Counted from the stretch's first letter, positions 1 through 11,482 are shown. The stretch is 64,000 nt of DNA from Rhizaria sp. SCN 62-66 (GCA_001724265.1 MEDY01000054.1:62001-126000); one strand, 5' to 3'. The notes: generated from the sequence alone by a model not told the origin. Translations and numbers: made by a program.

Positions 1-3000
1 GCCAAGTCAGACGTCTGGGCTCTGGGCATCGTGATTTACGAACTGTGCACCCTGAAACACCCGTTTGATGCGCAGTCAATCTCGGCGCTCGCGACCAAGA
101 TCCTTAAGGGCGTGTATGAGCCGGTACCGATGGCGTATTCGCGTAATATCAGGCTTTTGGTGAAGAAAATGCTCACGCTGGCGCCCGAGGGACGCCCCAC
201 CATCGGTACGTTTGCCGTATCACTCAAACAATGCCCTAACAAGAGCGACACACTGATTATCTGTTCTACACTACGCATTTCATCGTTCACTATTTCTTTA
301 ACACATATTTTTAAATCGACTTAAGACATGCCAACTCATTTATGATACTTTTCGTCGCTTATTTTTTGTTCTCGCGAAACTTCTCTAGCCGAGTTGCTGC
401 AAGTGCCGTTTGTCCGCGTCAAGGTGAATGACTACGTCACCGTGCTTTGCTACGAGCGTGCCAAGTGCCTCCACACCGCCATCGCCGACTGTCTCCCGCC
501 CGGCGCGCTGCTAGAGCGTGGCTTTGACCCCGACGCGCCCCCTCCGGCCGTCGCTCGTCCGGCCCCCGCCGCCTCATCATCGGACTCTGCTGCCCCAGCT
601 GCTTCGAGCGCGGCCGCGGCTGGAGGGCGTGCGAGTGTACGGGGGGTCGCCGGCCGCGGTGCCGCCGCACCCTCTGGCGCCGCCTCCGCCCGCCCTGCCG
701 CGGCTGCCGCCAACAGTGCCCATGCGGCCCACGCGTCGAACGCGGCAGCGGGCAGTGACGCGAACGGCCCGATCGCGTTCACAGGCGTTGTGAACGAGCA
801 CGAGTGGCTGTCCCTGATGCAGCAAATGCACCGGCTCGGCTTCGCCGACATTCAGAAGAACGCCCGCGCCACCATCGCGACGCACCTCACGACGTTCGCC
901 GCCGCGGCCGCCGCCGTGCAGCCCGCCGCCGCCGCCGCTGGGGCCGCCGCGCCCGTGTCCCCGCAGTACGACGCCGCAGCGCTCGCGGCGGCCGTGACGA
1001 ATCACGATGTGCCGCTGGGGACTGTGGGCGCGATGGTGGCGGCCGCTGGGCAAGCCTGGGCCGAGTCACTTGACCCCAGTGGCCCAACTTACAGTGACGC
1101 TGTGAGGCGAACTGGCGCGCTCCGCTCTGCTGACGTCAGCAATAGTGGCAGCGGCAGCGGGAAGTTGCAGTCGCGATCTCAGTCGCAACAACGGGGATCC
1201 GTTGCGTTTGGCGCTCCTTCTCATAACAGCAACAATGCCGTTGACTATGGGTACAGAGGCGACGCCACGGGCGCACTGGGCGGACATAGTAACGAGACGG
1301 GGGACACCATGACGAGTACGTACGAAGCCACCGTGGTCGCCGGAGTCGGTGTCGGCTTGGCGGCAGCGAGCCTCTTCCAAGGCAACAGCAACAACAACAA
1401 TAACAACGGGAATAATATCAATAATGTGAACAATGGTGGCGCCAGGGCGTCTGGCCCCGCTTTGCCCACCTCTAATGCCAACGTCAATGCTAGTAATGGT
1501 AACGGGGCTCCAGGCGCGTTGCCGCACCGGTCGCGTCTGATGCCTACGTCTTCCTCAGCCGCGTTGCTCCCTGCTGCCAATATCAATAATGGCAATGGCA
1601 ACGGCAACGGCAGTCTTGGGAGCGGGAATGGGGGTGTATTCGACTCCATGGATGACCTACCGGCTCAGCTCAACGGTATGCCATACTCTAACAACAATGG
1701 CGTTCACAACGGCAATGCTGGTAATAGCCCTGCGTATGGTGGTGCTGCTGGCTACGGCGGCGATGACCCTGACTACGGGGCAAACGCCTACAGAGCCGGT
1801 GGTTACGCGGCGTACGACGCCTACAGTCCCGCTGGTGCCAATATCAATATCATAAACAACAACGGCAATGACAACGGTAATGGCAGTGGCAGTGGCAGTG
1901 GTAGCGGTGGTTATGCTGGTTACGGCGGAAACTACGGTATCAACCCCGTGTCCGTCCCCGGAGTCGGCGCCACCGTCACCAGCAGTGACGCTCTGCCCCC
2001 CTCACAGGCACTGGCGGGTACGCCTGGGTCTCAGGGCTCACAGGTACCGAGTGCGTACGCGCGGTACGACAACAAGCCCGCCGCCGCCGGTCTGCGCCGT
2101 GCAGTCACAGGTTCCGCATCCGGCACTAACAATAACAATAACAACGGTGCAGGCGCAGTCAAGGTCGAGCGTCTGTGGCGCCGTTTGGAGGCCACGCTCG
2201 CCCGGCTAGGCGACCCTTCTCTCGCCCCAGACAGCAGCAGTAGCAACGGCAACGGCGATGGTGATGCTGCTGCTGACGCTGAAAACGATGCGAACAGCGG
2301 CAACGGGGACCCCGCGGCCGTCCAAGCCCGCCTCGAGGCCCTGCAAGCGCTGCTGCCTGCGGTTGAGATGGCCATGCAGACGCTCAACGTGCGCGCCGCC
2401 GACCGCAAGCAGGCCCGCGCCGCCGCCGGTCGTAAGGTGTCACACGGTAACGCACAGGCGCGCCGCGGCAGCAATGCCGCTGGCTCCGCCAACGCTGCTG
2501 CTGCTGCTGCTGCGGCGGCGGCGGGGCGGATTGGAGGCTACGACAGGTACGGTGCTGGCCGGCCCGGAGCCGCCGCCGCCGCCGCCATGCGCGCCCGCGG
2601 TGCCCAAAACAACCAGAATCAGAACCAGCAGATTCAAGTGGGTGGAGTTGCCGGCCAGGGTCAGGGGGGTCTGCGGGTCGCTGTGGCAGGCGCCGGTGTC
2701 CCCGGTGGGGGCAAGCCTCCTGTTGCCTCCGCCTCCAGCGGCTCTAATGGCAGCAACGGGGCTGCTCCGGTGAGGCGCCGCCCCGCGCCCGCCGCCGCCG
2801 TCGCCGGTCCCTCGTCCTCGTCAGTGCCCCCCGCCTCTGCCCGCACGCCCTCGTCTAGCAACGGTGCAGTGTTGAGGCGAGGCACCAGCGGTCTCTCTGC
2901 CCGCGGCCCCAGCCCATCCCCCGGCTTAAGCTCTGGCTCTGGCTCGGTGGCCGCCTCTCCTGTCGGAGGGATTGCAGGTGCTGTCATTTCCGGCCGCCCT

Positions 3001-3932
3001 CCCGCCGGCTCTGGCTCTGGCTCTGGTGCTTTGCGCACACCGAAAGCTGTTCGCGCCTCAGGCTCTGCCTCAGGCTCTGGCTCGGGCCCGAACGCGAGCT
3101 ATGGCGTTGTGGCCAAGACGAATGCAGCTTATGAGGCGGATGTTGCCGCTGTCAACGCTCTCTCTGGCGCCGGCAACGGGCGTGATAGCTCGCTCTCAAA
3201 CGACGACGACGACGTTAACGCCGGTGTTGACGACAGCGACGATGACGGCAACGACGGCGATACGAATGCTCAGTATAGCAACAACGGCGATGACAACGCT
3301 GATGCTGATGTCGACGATGACACTGCTGCTGCTGGCGCTGAGGCTGAGGCCGAAGACGAGGAAGATCCAGAGGAATCACTCGACCTTTCAGTCGCGGCCG
3401 ATTTGGATGAGCTATACCGGGAAATCCGCAGTCTTGGCCGCGGGCTTGGCATCGGCGGCGGCGGCAACACCGCAACTGTGACTGGTAATAGCAACAACAA
3501 CAACAACAGCAGCAGCAGCAGCAGCGGTGGCGTGAGCAATGCAGGTGTGCGACGTGCCACGACCAACTCCGTCATCAGAGTGCCCGCCGCAGCCCCCGCC
3601 GCCTCCGCTGCCGCTGCTGCTGCGGGTAATAGTGCTGTGGCGCAGAGAGCTCTGTCGCCGCAGCCGTCACAGTCGCCGCCGGCACAGCCTCTTCAGCAAC
3701 AGCAGCAGCAGCAACTTGAGCTCCTGCGCAAGAACAAGCTCCAGCGACACTCCTCGTCCACAGCATCTGCCGCGGGCGCCGCTGCGTTCTCTGCCGCCCA
3801 GGCCCAGATCCAGGCCCAGCAGCGGCAGCAACAGCAGCTGCAGCAGCAACAGTCTGGCAGCAGCAGTAGAAGCTCTCCGACGCGGACTACATCGCTGCTG
3901 CCACCGGCGCCTGCGCCGCCGCAGCAGCCACA

Positions 3933-3964
<32 letters not shown>

Positions 3965-5352
3965 AAGCCGGCCCCGCGGCGTCCCGTTCGTTGCGCTCTC
4001 CCGCCACACAGCAGGGCGGCGGCGTTCAAAGCAACAACAATGGCAATGCTAACGGCAACGTCGGTGGCTCGTTTAGCAGTCAGTTCTTTGGCAATGGCAA
4101 CGGCAACAACGGTCACAACGGCGCTCTGCGTGGCAGCAGCAGCGAACGCTTGCTGGCCCACTCCGCCCTCGTCTACCCCAGCGGCAGCGACTCTACTGCT
4201 GTCGCCGACGGCAGCGGCAACGGCGGCGGCGGTGGCGGCTACTACAGAGGCTCCTCTGGTGAGGCCAAGGACGGCGACGTCGACGTCAGCCGCGCCACAT
4301 CCCCCCAGAGCGCGCGCCAGCCCAGAAACGGCCCTGCCTCGACCAACGCTACTGCCAATGGTGGCGACGATTTGGCTCAGATTCGCGCCATCGCACAGTT
4401 CCACATCGGTCAGCTGGCGCTCTTGCGGGGCCGGATCGGGACTCAGCGCGCAGGCGCCACCCGCACGCCTCCGCTCTCTGGCGGCCCCGTCCTCGCCACA
4501 TCCTCCGCTCAGCAGGCAGGGCAGCAGCAGCAGCAGGGGGGCGGGTCTGGCGCTGTGGCATCGCTGCCCGGTGTCCGGGGCGCGGTCAGCTCGCAGCCCG
4601 GCTCGCAAGCCGGCTCGCAGTCGCACTCGCCCGCGCAGACGCAGGGAGGACTGCCGGCGCCTGCGCCCGTCAGCAAGTCGCAGGCGCAGCAGCCAGAGGG
4701 GGCACTGCTGCCCGCCCTTGCCGTGTATTCCTCCCAGTCCCAGTCTCAGGTGCAGTCGCTGTCCGTGTCGATCACTGCCCCGCCCGTCGTCATGGCCTTT
4801 GGCGGCAGCGCTGGCAGAAGCCATAACAACTCCCCACCTCTTGGCGCATCAGGCTCCGTCGCTGGCGGGTCTGGCGCTGGCGGCGGTGTCGCGTCGCCGT
4901 TCCCACTCTCAGACTACCACAAATTCCTCTACCACCGCTGCCTGTCGCTGCTCGGGAAGAAGACGTTCCTGTCTGCCTACACGTTCATCAAGCACGCGCG
5001 CCGGGGCCAGCCATCGGCCGCAGCGGCGGACTTGGTGATGCAGTCGCCGGCGGTCCAGGAGCATTTGACCGCGCTGATGGGGGCGGAGAACGCGACACTG
5101 TGGGGAGATGTTGAGGCACTCGTCCTCGCTGAGTTGCAACATGAGACCGAGCAACAACACCAGCAGCAACAGCAGCAGCAGTTGAGTCCCGACGATCACC
5201 AGCAGCAACAACAGGGTCAGGGACAACAGGGGGTTGCGACCCCGAGCGCGCCCAGCGGCCCGCCCGCTGCCAGCCGAACGGGGGCGCTCAGGGGGCTGCG
5301 GGAGCGGATGCTGCTGCAACAACAGCAAGCGCAGAAGCAACAAGTCGGCTAA
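1..5352 (+). CDS. NEK-family serine/threonine kinase with giant low-complexity tail (5' partial)
   Basis: Exons 1..205 and 389..5352; the 5' part lies outside the window. The first exon is the C-lobe of a protein kinase, beginning AKSDVWALGIVIYELCTLKH, which closely fits the NIMA/NEK family. Splicing at 205/389 (phase 1) restores the NEK helix-I motif GRPTIAELLQVPFV; without it the frame runs into intron sequence and stops. The kinase domain is followed by about 1,600 residues of Ala/Ser/Gly/Asn/Gln-rich sequence with acidic stretches (about 3200..3380) and CAG-type glutamine runs. A short non-repetitive, helical-looking segment lies near the C-terminus (about 4905..5150). The stop is TAA. 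NEK kinases act on centrosomes, cilia and mitosis; a ciliary role here is inference. Family assignment is firm; the exact NEK subfamily and the tail's function are not. Confidence 0.9.
206..388 (+). other. Spliceosomal intron of the NEK kinase gene (183 nt)
   Basis: The donor GTACGT follows codon position 1 and the acceptor is TTCTCTAG. The insert is AT-richer than its exons, and removing it joins two conserved pieces of NEK subdomain XI (RPTI-A-ELL). Confidence 0.9.
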
Positions 5353-5728
5353 AGCGAGAGCTGAGACACAGAGACTATGCATTTGTTGTTATGTGCCGTC
5401 GCTCTCACAATTTTCGTGCAATATGTATACCGTGAACGCAATACACACATGATTTAAATTGGCTTACTTTCATTTGAATAAATATCATTTTGTGCGACAG
5501 TGAATTGATTGTTTGTTTTGTATTGATTTCGTCGTAGATTCAAGAACTTTAATAATAATAGAGTGTCCTTGACTTCGAAAGACGTTCATAAAACAAAACC
5601 TTTCTCTTTCATCTCGAATAAAAATAGATAACTACACGTTAAAATAAAGACGACTACTATAGTAATAATATTACAACCCACACTGCACTCTCACCATGAC
5701 GCGATTGACTGATATACTGTCAATATAT
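5353..5728. other. Intergenic, convergent 3' regions
   Basis: This AT-rich spacer lies between the NEK stop and the end of the Coa1-like gene. A candidate poly(A) signal AATAAA for the + strand gene is at 5477..5482. No gene is visible. Confidence 0.6.
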
Positions 5729-6607
5729 TTACTTGTCAGCAACAGGAGCAGCGGTGGCAGCGGCAGGAGCAGCAGCAGCGGCAGCGGCCGTGGCGGCGGC
5801 GGCGGCGGCGTCAGCGTTGACAGGGGGCCAAACGAGCGCCGACGGGTCATTGGGCGAGGGCATATACGGCATCATGTTGTCAAGCGGCGACGGGGGCATG
5901 ATGTCAGTGAGTCGGTCGGCCAGCTCTGGCACCGCGAGTTGGAGCGAGATAATCTCCCACTCCTGCGTCGACGGCAAGTACAGCGCCTGCGCGTGGAGCA
6001 CGCCGCTGCCCTTGCTGCCCTTGACCGGAATGCGCACCTTGGCCGAGTGGCGGTTGACTGTGCCGGTCCAGGGGCGGTAAAACACGCGGTCCAAGTCGGC
6101 ACCCACGTGTTCCTGCGCGAAGTCGGTCCGGCGCGCGGCCTCCACAACCTGGGGGTTCGGGGCAGGATAGTGGGTCACCCAGGAGTAGGCCTCGGATGCG
6201 ACAAAGCCGAGGAACGTGCCGATGATGATGTCGCCGATAAGCACGGCGCGAGGGCGCGTCTTAGACTCGGACTCGGAAGCACCAGCGCCAGCGCCGGCGC
6301 CCTCGTTGGACTTGGACTCGGACTTGGAGTCGTCCTTAGTCTTGGAAGACGCCTCCTCGGAGGACGAATCAGAGGCAGAGGCAGAGGCAGAGGCGGAGGC
6401 GGGCTTGGAGGCGGCAGTAAGCGGCACGGTTAGCGGCGTCAAGTCAGGGGTGGCCGGCAGAGCCTGTGCGGTTTGCATCGAGAAAACGCACTGGGGAGCA
6501 ATGAAGACGGCGGGGACGCGCTGTGTAGCGGTGAAGGAAGGAACCGCGGAGAGAAGGCCTGTGGCGCGGGGAACGCGGGCAGCTGCCTTGCTGAAAGCAC
6601 GAAGCAT
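5729..6607 (-). CDS. Mitochondrial Coa1/Tim21-like inner-membrane protein
   Basis: A single exon of 292 codons, ATG at 6607 and stop TAA. The N-terminus (MLRAFSKAAARVPRATG) is a basic, Ser/Ala-rich presequence typical of mitochondrial import. A Ser/Lys/Glu low-complexity linker follows, then one hydrophobic segment (VLIGDIIIGTFLGFVA), then a small globular domain with the pattern AKVRIPVKGSKGSGVLHAQA followed by WEIISLQLAV. That is the pattern of the Coa1 family and, more loosely, Tim21: a membrane anchor plus an intermembrane-space domain used in cytochrome c oxidase assembly or presequence translocation. The C-terminus is an Ala/Pro run. Mitochondrial location is well supported; the choice between Coa1 and Tim21 is not settled. 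Confidence 0.6.
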   Translation of the reverse strand: MLRAFSKAAARVPRATGLLSAVPSFTATQRVPAVFIAPQCVFSMQTAQALPATPDLTPLTVPLTAASKPASASASASASDSSSEEASSKTKDDSKSESKSNEGAGAGAGASESESKTRPRAVLIGDIIIGTFLGFVASEAYSWVTHYPAPNPQVVEAARRTDFAQEHVGADLDRVFYRPWTGTVNRHSAKVRIPVKGSKGSGVLHAQALYLPSTQEWEIISLQLAVPELADRLTDIMPPSPLDNMMPYMPSPNDPSALVWPPVNADAAAAAATAAAAAAAPAAATAAPVADK

Positions 6608-7281
6608 TGCGGTTCTGCGGAAGTGGGTGTGGAGAGAAAGCGAACGGTGGGGTCAGCAGGGTTATGGTGAGACATGTAGATATTCTAATTTCATACGAGT
6701 AAATCATGTGCGTGTGTAATCTTGGTTATGCATGTGGCTCGGTTGTTGACGATCAGGTGACGACGATATAGTGTCATTTAATCCACGGTAAGGCCGGTCC
6801 GCTAGTTGGCCAAGGATGAGGGTGCTTGTCAGCGGCAACCTAAAGCATACTCTATCTGGGTCAAATGATCGTCAATAGACGCATGCTTGAAATATGTTGG
6901 TTTAAATACTGGTAACGATTGGAAAATTGTATCTACGTTGCACAGATGACGGTTCAATGCATATAACCCGTTTCTGGCTCGATCCAACGGGTGGCTTCGG
7001 AAGGGGTGATCTCACATCTGCATGTTTTTACCTGCAACACAAGATATTAAGATATTATGAAGTGCCCCATTTGATATACGGTAATTCACGCCACGCAAAA
7101 CATATTTAATCTGTATTTGCCTTCGTTTTTCTTAACACAGTGTGTTATTCCCTGCCTAGGGGTTTGCTCGCGCCTCGTTCGTCTCAGATACACCGTTCTG
7201 TGTGGCTGAGCGCTGCGAGTGCCCATAGCAGGTTCCACGACTGTCACTTGTTGCATGGCGTGCCGTACACATTGCGGGAAT
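6608..7281. other. Intergenic, shared divergent promoter region
   Basis: This AT-rich spacer separates the divergent Coa1-like and HGSNAT-like genes. No convincing RNA gene or conserved motif was found. The last part may be 5' UTR of the + strand gene. Two in-frame candidate starts for that gene lie close together, ATG at 7255 and ATG at 7282. Confidence 0.5.
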
Positions 7282-10200
7282 ATGGCGAAGCTGTTATTGT
7301 TGGTTGCATTTGTTGTGTGCTTCATTGCGCAGGTCGTATCTGCGTACCCCTCCACGACCGCAGGAGCCTCGATTTCTGTCTCTGATGATGCGACGTCGTC
7401 ATCACAATACGCGGAGATCCGCCTGATTCACGCCAGTTCTCTCACCACTAAGCCTATCTGGCTTGAACTTGACGGCATCCGCCTGTTTGAGCCAACTGAA
7501 CTGCTCACAGTCACTTCTTTCCACCGCCTCACATGCACGCCTCATACTAGCGCAGCATCAAGTGTTGACGTTAACCGTCTGACCAGTGCCACCGCGGACC
7601 CCGCGGTCTGTGTTGAGATCAAGGCGCTGACTGTGTCTGGTGCCACATTGCCTGCAGAGCGTGCGCTCACCGTGTTTGTTGGCGGCCGATACACTGTTGT
7701 CCTTTACGATGCCATCGATAGCACAGATAAAAGCAATAATGTCACTACCGCTACCACTGGTGCGGCTGAGGCTGCGGCCGCAAGTGTGGGCGCAGTGCGC
7801 GTGCTGGCCGAGCTGCCTGGCGAGGATGGTGGGACTGAAAACACTCTCACGCCCGCTGGAGGTACCGTCGCTGCTTCGGGGCCACATGATACCGATTTAG
7901 TGCGATATGTACCCGCTAGTCCGTCGCCGTCGCAGCTTGCTATGAACAAGGCTACGCTCACAGTCATCACTCTCCCGGCTTTCGCACGCGATGAACTCAC
8001 TGTCACCACTGCAAGTGTGAGCACACGCGTCCATTCGATGAAGGCGCACAACGTCGATGCTTCTGCTACTGCTCCTGTGGCGATGACCGCCACCGCTGCT
8101 GCTGCTGCTGCTGCTGCTGCTGCAACTGTGAATGCTGCGGTTACGAGCAATGTGGGTGTGTATGTCGGCTCAGCTGACTGCGGCGGCGACTGCGCACTGC
8201 CCCTCTGGACGCCTCAGACCCTGATCACAGAGCTTTTTCCCAACGCGATCACACCTAAAATCACCGGCGCCAACACTCTCCACAAGAGCGTTCATCAGAA
8301 CACAAACATTGTATCGGACCCTGCTTTGTTCCCTGCGCCTCTGGCTCCAGGATCTTGGGCGCGCGGCGCTGTAGCGGCGTCGCGTGTCATCGGGCTCACT
8401 CTAGCCATTGCGCCCGCCGCTGTTTCTACCCCTGAGTCCGCAAAGGCTACCACTAGCGACCATGATGCTAGAAGTGCGGCGGCGGACAATGCGGAATCAT
8501 TCTCGTTCCTCCGTCCCTTTGCGCTCAACGCTCCCCGACTGGCCTCTGATGCGACCCTAGCTCCAGTTGTGAATGCCGGCGCCGCGCACTATTGGGCGCC
8601 CCGCAGCGCCCACACCGTCTTTGTTTTCGCACCACACACTGCCTCCTCTAAATTGCACATAGTCGACGGTGTGAGCGGCGTGAGCGCTTCAGTTGCAGAT
8701 GCGGCGGAAGAGGATCAAAGCAGCACGTGGGTGGTTACTGCTGACTCTGCAGGCGACTCTACAGCGGAAGAGTTCTCTCCCCTGTTGATTCCTATGCTCA
8801 CGGTAACTCTCCTCATCTTCCTCACCTGGCTACTCGAGCCCGCCGCCGCCAACGCCGCGACCGCCGCCGCCACCACAGCGCCTGTGAAAGAGCGTCTGCT
8901 CTCGCTGGACGTGTTGCGTGGTATCACACTTGCCGTGATGGTGTTTGTCAACGCCGGCGCCGCGGGATACGAGTGGCTTGAGCACGCACCGTGGTACGGA
9001 ACGCGCTTTGCGGACTATGTGTTCCCGTTCTTTGTCATGATGATGGGCGCGGCCGCTGCGCTAGGCACGTACCGTCCCGCCCGCGCTCCGACGCAAAGCG
9101 CTGCCGCTGATGCTGCCGCCGTGACCGACCCATCACAGCCTGCGCCTGCACCCGCGGCCACAGTCACCGTTACACTCGGCACAGCGCTATCGCTCCCGCG
9201 GCCCGCGCCGTCGGCCGCAACTGCATTCTCCTGCGCTGCGCTGCTCCCGCTGCTGCGCCGAGGACTTACACTGCTGCTCATCGGTCTTTTCCTCGCGAAT
9301 CCAGCCAAGTACCGCACGTTTCGGTTTGCAGGCGTGCTGCAGCGCTTTGCGATCGCGTACGTCGCGCTCGCAGTGATGCTCAAGTGGGTTGCGCCGGGGC
9401 CCATCCCGGCGCCGCCGCCACTGCCCGCAGCGACGCATCGCGCGCGGCCGCCGCGCGGGGACTGCGGTTGCGGATGTGAGTGCGACTGTGAGCACGATTT
9501 GTCCGCATTCTTCCCTCATGCGGCCCCATCTACTTCTGCTTCTACTTCTGCGTCTGTGTCGGGAGTCGTTGGTGGCACGACGGTGAGCGCAACAGTGCCT
9601 GCCGCTGCCACTGTTGCTGCCACTGCGCCTGCTGCTGCTGCTGCCGCTGCTGCTGCAGTGTGGGCGAGCATTGACGATGCACCGTTATGTCTCCCGCTGC
9701 CGATGCCTATGCTTGATCTGCTGGGAGGTAAGCCGCTTTCACTCTCACGTGGCCCTCCGCCACCAGATGCACTGCGCAATAACGAGGACGGTGGCGATGA
9801 GGAGTCAGGAGCTGTGAACGCTACCAAGGCTGCAAGGTTGCCTGCCGCCTCTGGTACTGGGTCACTCAACGACCCTCTGCTTCAATCACCGGCGGACTCA
9901 TCGTTCGCTGCCAAGGGTAGCGGCATCAGCGGTGCCGTCACGGTCACATTGCTTGACAGCGCTGGTGCAAAGCCCATTCGCGTGCTCACAGTCACCCGCT
10001 CAGACTGTCCGCACTGCAGCGCTCTCTCCGCTGGCACATCCTCATCCTCTTGCTGCACCGCTCTCACACGTGCAGCGCGGCTCTGCGCGCGTGCAGTCGC
10101 CCGCTCTTGCGCAGCGCTCCTGGCCGAGCTCTGGGCCTTCCGCTGGCAAGTCTTCGTCGCGCTAATCGTGCTCCCGTGCCTCTGGCTCGCACTGGCTTAC

Positions 10201-11046
10201 GTTGCCGCGCCCGCGCCCTGCCCGCGCGGCTACCTCGGCCCCGGCGGGCTGTGGGCCCATCGCGGCCGCTTCTACCCGCCGCTGCTCGCGAACCCCGCCA
10301 CGCCCGCCGCCGCCGCCGCCTCGGCGCCGCTGGTGGCGATGGACGCGGTGAGCCCCGCCGCACTGTGCACTGGCGGCGCTGTGAAGGCGATTGACGTTGC
10401 CGTTTTCACTGAGCAACACATCTTCCAGCACCCGACGTCCGAGGTTGTTTACGGCAGCCCGTCATTTGAGCCGGAGGGCGTGATGGGCTCGCTCACCACT
10501 GTCTCGAGCGCCTACATCGGCGTTATGCTCGGCCGCGTCGCCGTGTTCGCGCGCTCACACCGGGCCCGCATCGTGCGCTGGGCTGTCTACACCGTCGCGC
10601 TGCTGCTGCTCACCGCGCTTCTGCTTGTCGGTGGACGTGACGGCGCGCCCAGCGGCGCTGCGACGCGCGCCGGCGACGCAGAGCTCCTGCTCTGGGGCTG
10701 GCTCGACACGGCCGCCGGTGTGCTGGGCGGAGTCAGCAAGAACACCTGGTCCCCCGCGTTTGTCACGCTTGCTGGCGCGGTGTGCGCGGCGGCGCTGGCA
10801 TTGTGCTACGTCGTCGTCGACGCGGCGCGCGCGCTGTCGGGAAAGCCGTTCGTGTTTCTGGGAATGAACTCGATCGTGGTGTTTGTCGCGCACGGACTGC
10901 TGGCGTCGCGGTTTCCCTTTGCGTGGACGCTGTATGACTCACCGACGTCGAGGGTGGAGGTGGCGGCGCAGAATACACTTGCGGTGACGGCGATGGTTGC
11001 GCTCACGTGGGTGCTGTACAGGAAGAAGGTCTTTATCTCGGTGTGA
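7282..11046 (+). CDS. HGSNAT: HGSNAT-like transmembrane N-acetyltransferase
   Basis: Single exon, stop TGA. I chose ATG 7282 because it begins a good signal peptide (MAKLLLLVAFVVCFIAQVVSA); ATG 7255 is also possible and adds nine residues. A long luminal N-terminal region is followed by a multi-pass membrane domain starting at SLDVLRGITLAVMVFVN (about 8910). Matches to heparan-alpha-glucosaminide N-acetyltransferase include HAPWYGTRFADYVFPFF, whose histidine (about residue 568) aligns with the proposed catalytic His of the human enzyme. Others are GVLQRFAIAY, CPRGYLGPGG, CTGGA-K-IDVAVF, DPEG-like PEGVMGSL, GMNSIVVFVAHG and a C-terminal LYRKKVF. The family moves acetyl groups from cytosolic acetyl-CoA to luminal sugars in lysosomes. 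Here it is about twice the usual length because of Ala-rich and Cys-rich insertions between membrane segments (about 9050..9240 and 9390..10050). The natural substrate in a protist is unknown. Confidence 0.9.
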   Translation: MAKLLLLVAFVVCFIAQVVSAYPSTTAGASISVSDDATSSSQYAEIRLIHASSLTTKPIWLELDGIRLFEPTELLTVTSFHRLTCTPHTSAASSVDVNRLTSATADPAVCVEIKALTVSGATLPAERALTVFVGGRYTVVLYDAIDSTDKSNNVTTATTGAAEAAAASVGAVRVLAELPGEDGGTENTLTPAGGTVAASGPHDTDLVRYVPASPSPSQLAMNKATLTVITLPAFARDELTVTTASVSTRVHSMKAHNVDASATAPVAMTATAAAAAAAAAATVNAAVTSNVGVYVGSADCGGDCALPLWTPQTLITELFPNAITPKITGANTLHKSVHQNTNIVSDPALFPAPLAPGSWARGAVAASRVIGLTLAIAPAAVSTPESAKATTSDHDARSAAADNAESFSFLRPFALNAPRLASDATLAPVVNAGAAHYWAPRSAHTVFVFAPHTASSKLHIVDGVSGVSASVADAAEEDQSSTWVVTADSAGDSTAEEFSPLLIPMLTVTLLIFLTWLLEPAAANAATAAATTAPVKERLLSLDVLRGITLAVMVFVNAGAAGYEWLEHAPWYGTRFADYVFPFFVMMMGAAAALGTYRPARAPTQSAAADAAAVTDPSQPAPAPAATVTVTLGTALSLPRPAPSAATAFSCAALLPLLRRGLTLLLIGLFLANPAKYRTFRFAGVLQRFAIAYVALAVMLKWVAPGPIPAPPPLPAATHRARPPRGDCGCGCECDCEHDLSAFFPHAAPSTSASTSASVSGVVGGTTVSATVPAAATVAATAPAAAAAAAAAVWASIDDAPLCLPLPMPMLDLLGGKPLSLSRGPPPPDALRNNEDGGDEESGAVNATKAARLPAASGTGSLNDPLLQSPADSSFAAKGSGISGAVTVTLLDSAGAKPIRVLTVTRSDCPHCSALSAGTSSSSCCTALTRAARLCARAVARSCAALLAELWAFRWQVFVALIVLPCLWLALAYVAAPAPCPRGYLGPGGLWAHRGRFYPPLLANPATPAAAAASAPLVAMDAVSPAALCTGGAVKAIDVAVFTEQHIFQHPTSEVVYGSPSFEPEGVMGSLTTVSSAYIGVMLGRVAVFARSHRARIVRWAVYTVALLLLTALLLVGGRDGAPSGAATRAGDAELLLWGWLDTAAGVLGGVSKNTWSPAFVTLAGAVCAAALALCYVVVDAARALSGKPFVFLGMNSIVVFVAHGLLASRFPFAWTLYDSPTSRVEVAAQNTLAVTAMVALTWVLYRKKVFISV

Positions 11047-11482
11047 GCAGATGTGAATATGATGTGAGCGGCAATGCAAGTATGTGTGAAGATGACCGAA
11101 GTCGAGTGTGCGTGGCCGTGGATGCGACTGTAGCTCTAATGAAGGTGGCCATACCTAAGAAGAAACATGCAACTGCTCCAATCGTTGTGACTACTGTTGC
11201 TCTTGCTGCGTGGGGGGTCAAAGAGAGAAACGGGGCTAAGTTGCAGGCTACTTAAGGTACTCTCGGCAGAATATGAGTCATTCATCAGCGTGGTCAAATT
11301 GCGAGAGCGTTCGTAGAATAATAAATATATTGTTTTATTACTGTCGAAATCGCATATTAACATGACATTTGAATGAAATCAGACATAAATTAGTGTCAAT
11401 TTGGCCCTGCACACACAAAGCAAGCACCGCAACATGTTCAGCTCAATAAAATAAGTTTCCTCAAATCACTCTGGCGTTTCGC
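11047..11482. other. Intergenic, convergent 3' regions
   Basis: The spacer lies between two stop codons. Candidate poly(A) signals are AATAAA at 11320..11325 (+ strand, HGSNAT-like gene) and its reverse, TTTATT, at 11334..11339 (- strand, COQ8 gene). They lie only 8 bases apart, so the transcripts may overlap at their 3' ends. Confidence 0.55.

Noticed and set aside
3539-5038. Open frame of 499 codons overlapping the NEK tail in another frame
   Set aside because: It is a shadow of the low-complexity NEK frame, rich in Arg/Pro/Ser from frame-shifted GCN/CAG codons, with no start context or domain.
6960-7000. A GGCTCGATCCA stretch resembling a tRNA B box
   Set aside because: No matching A box or cloverleaf arms could be drawn around it.
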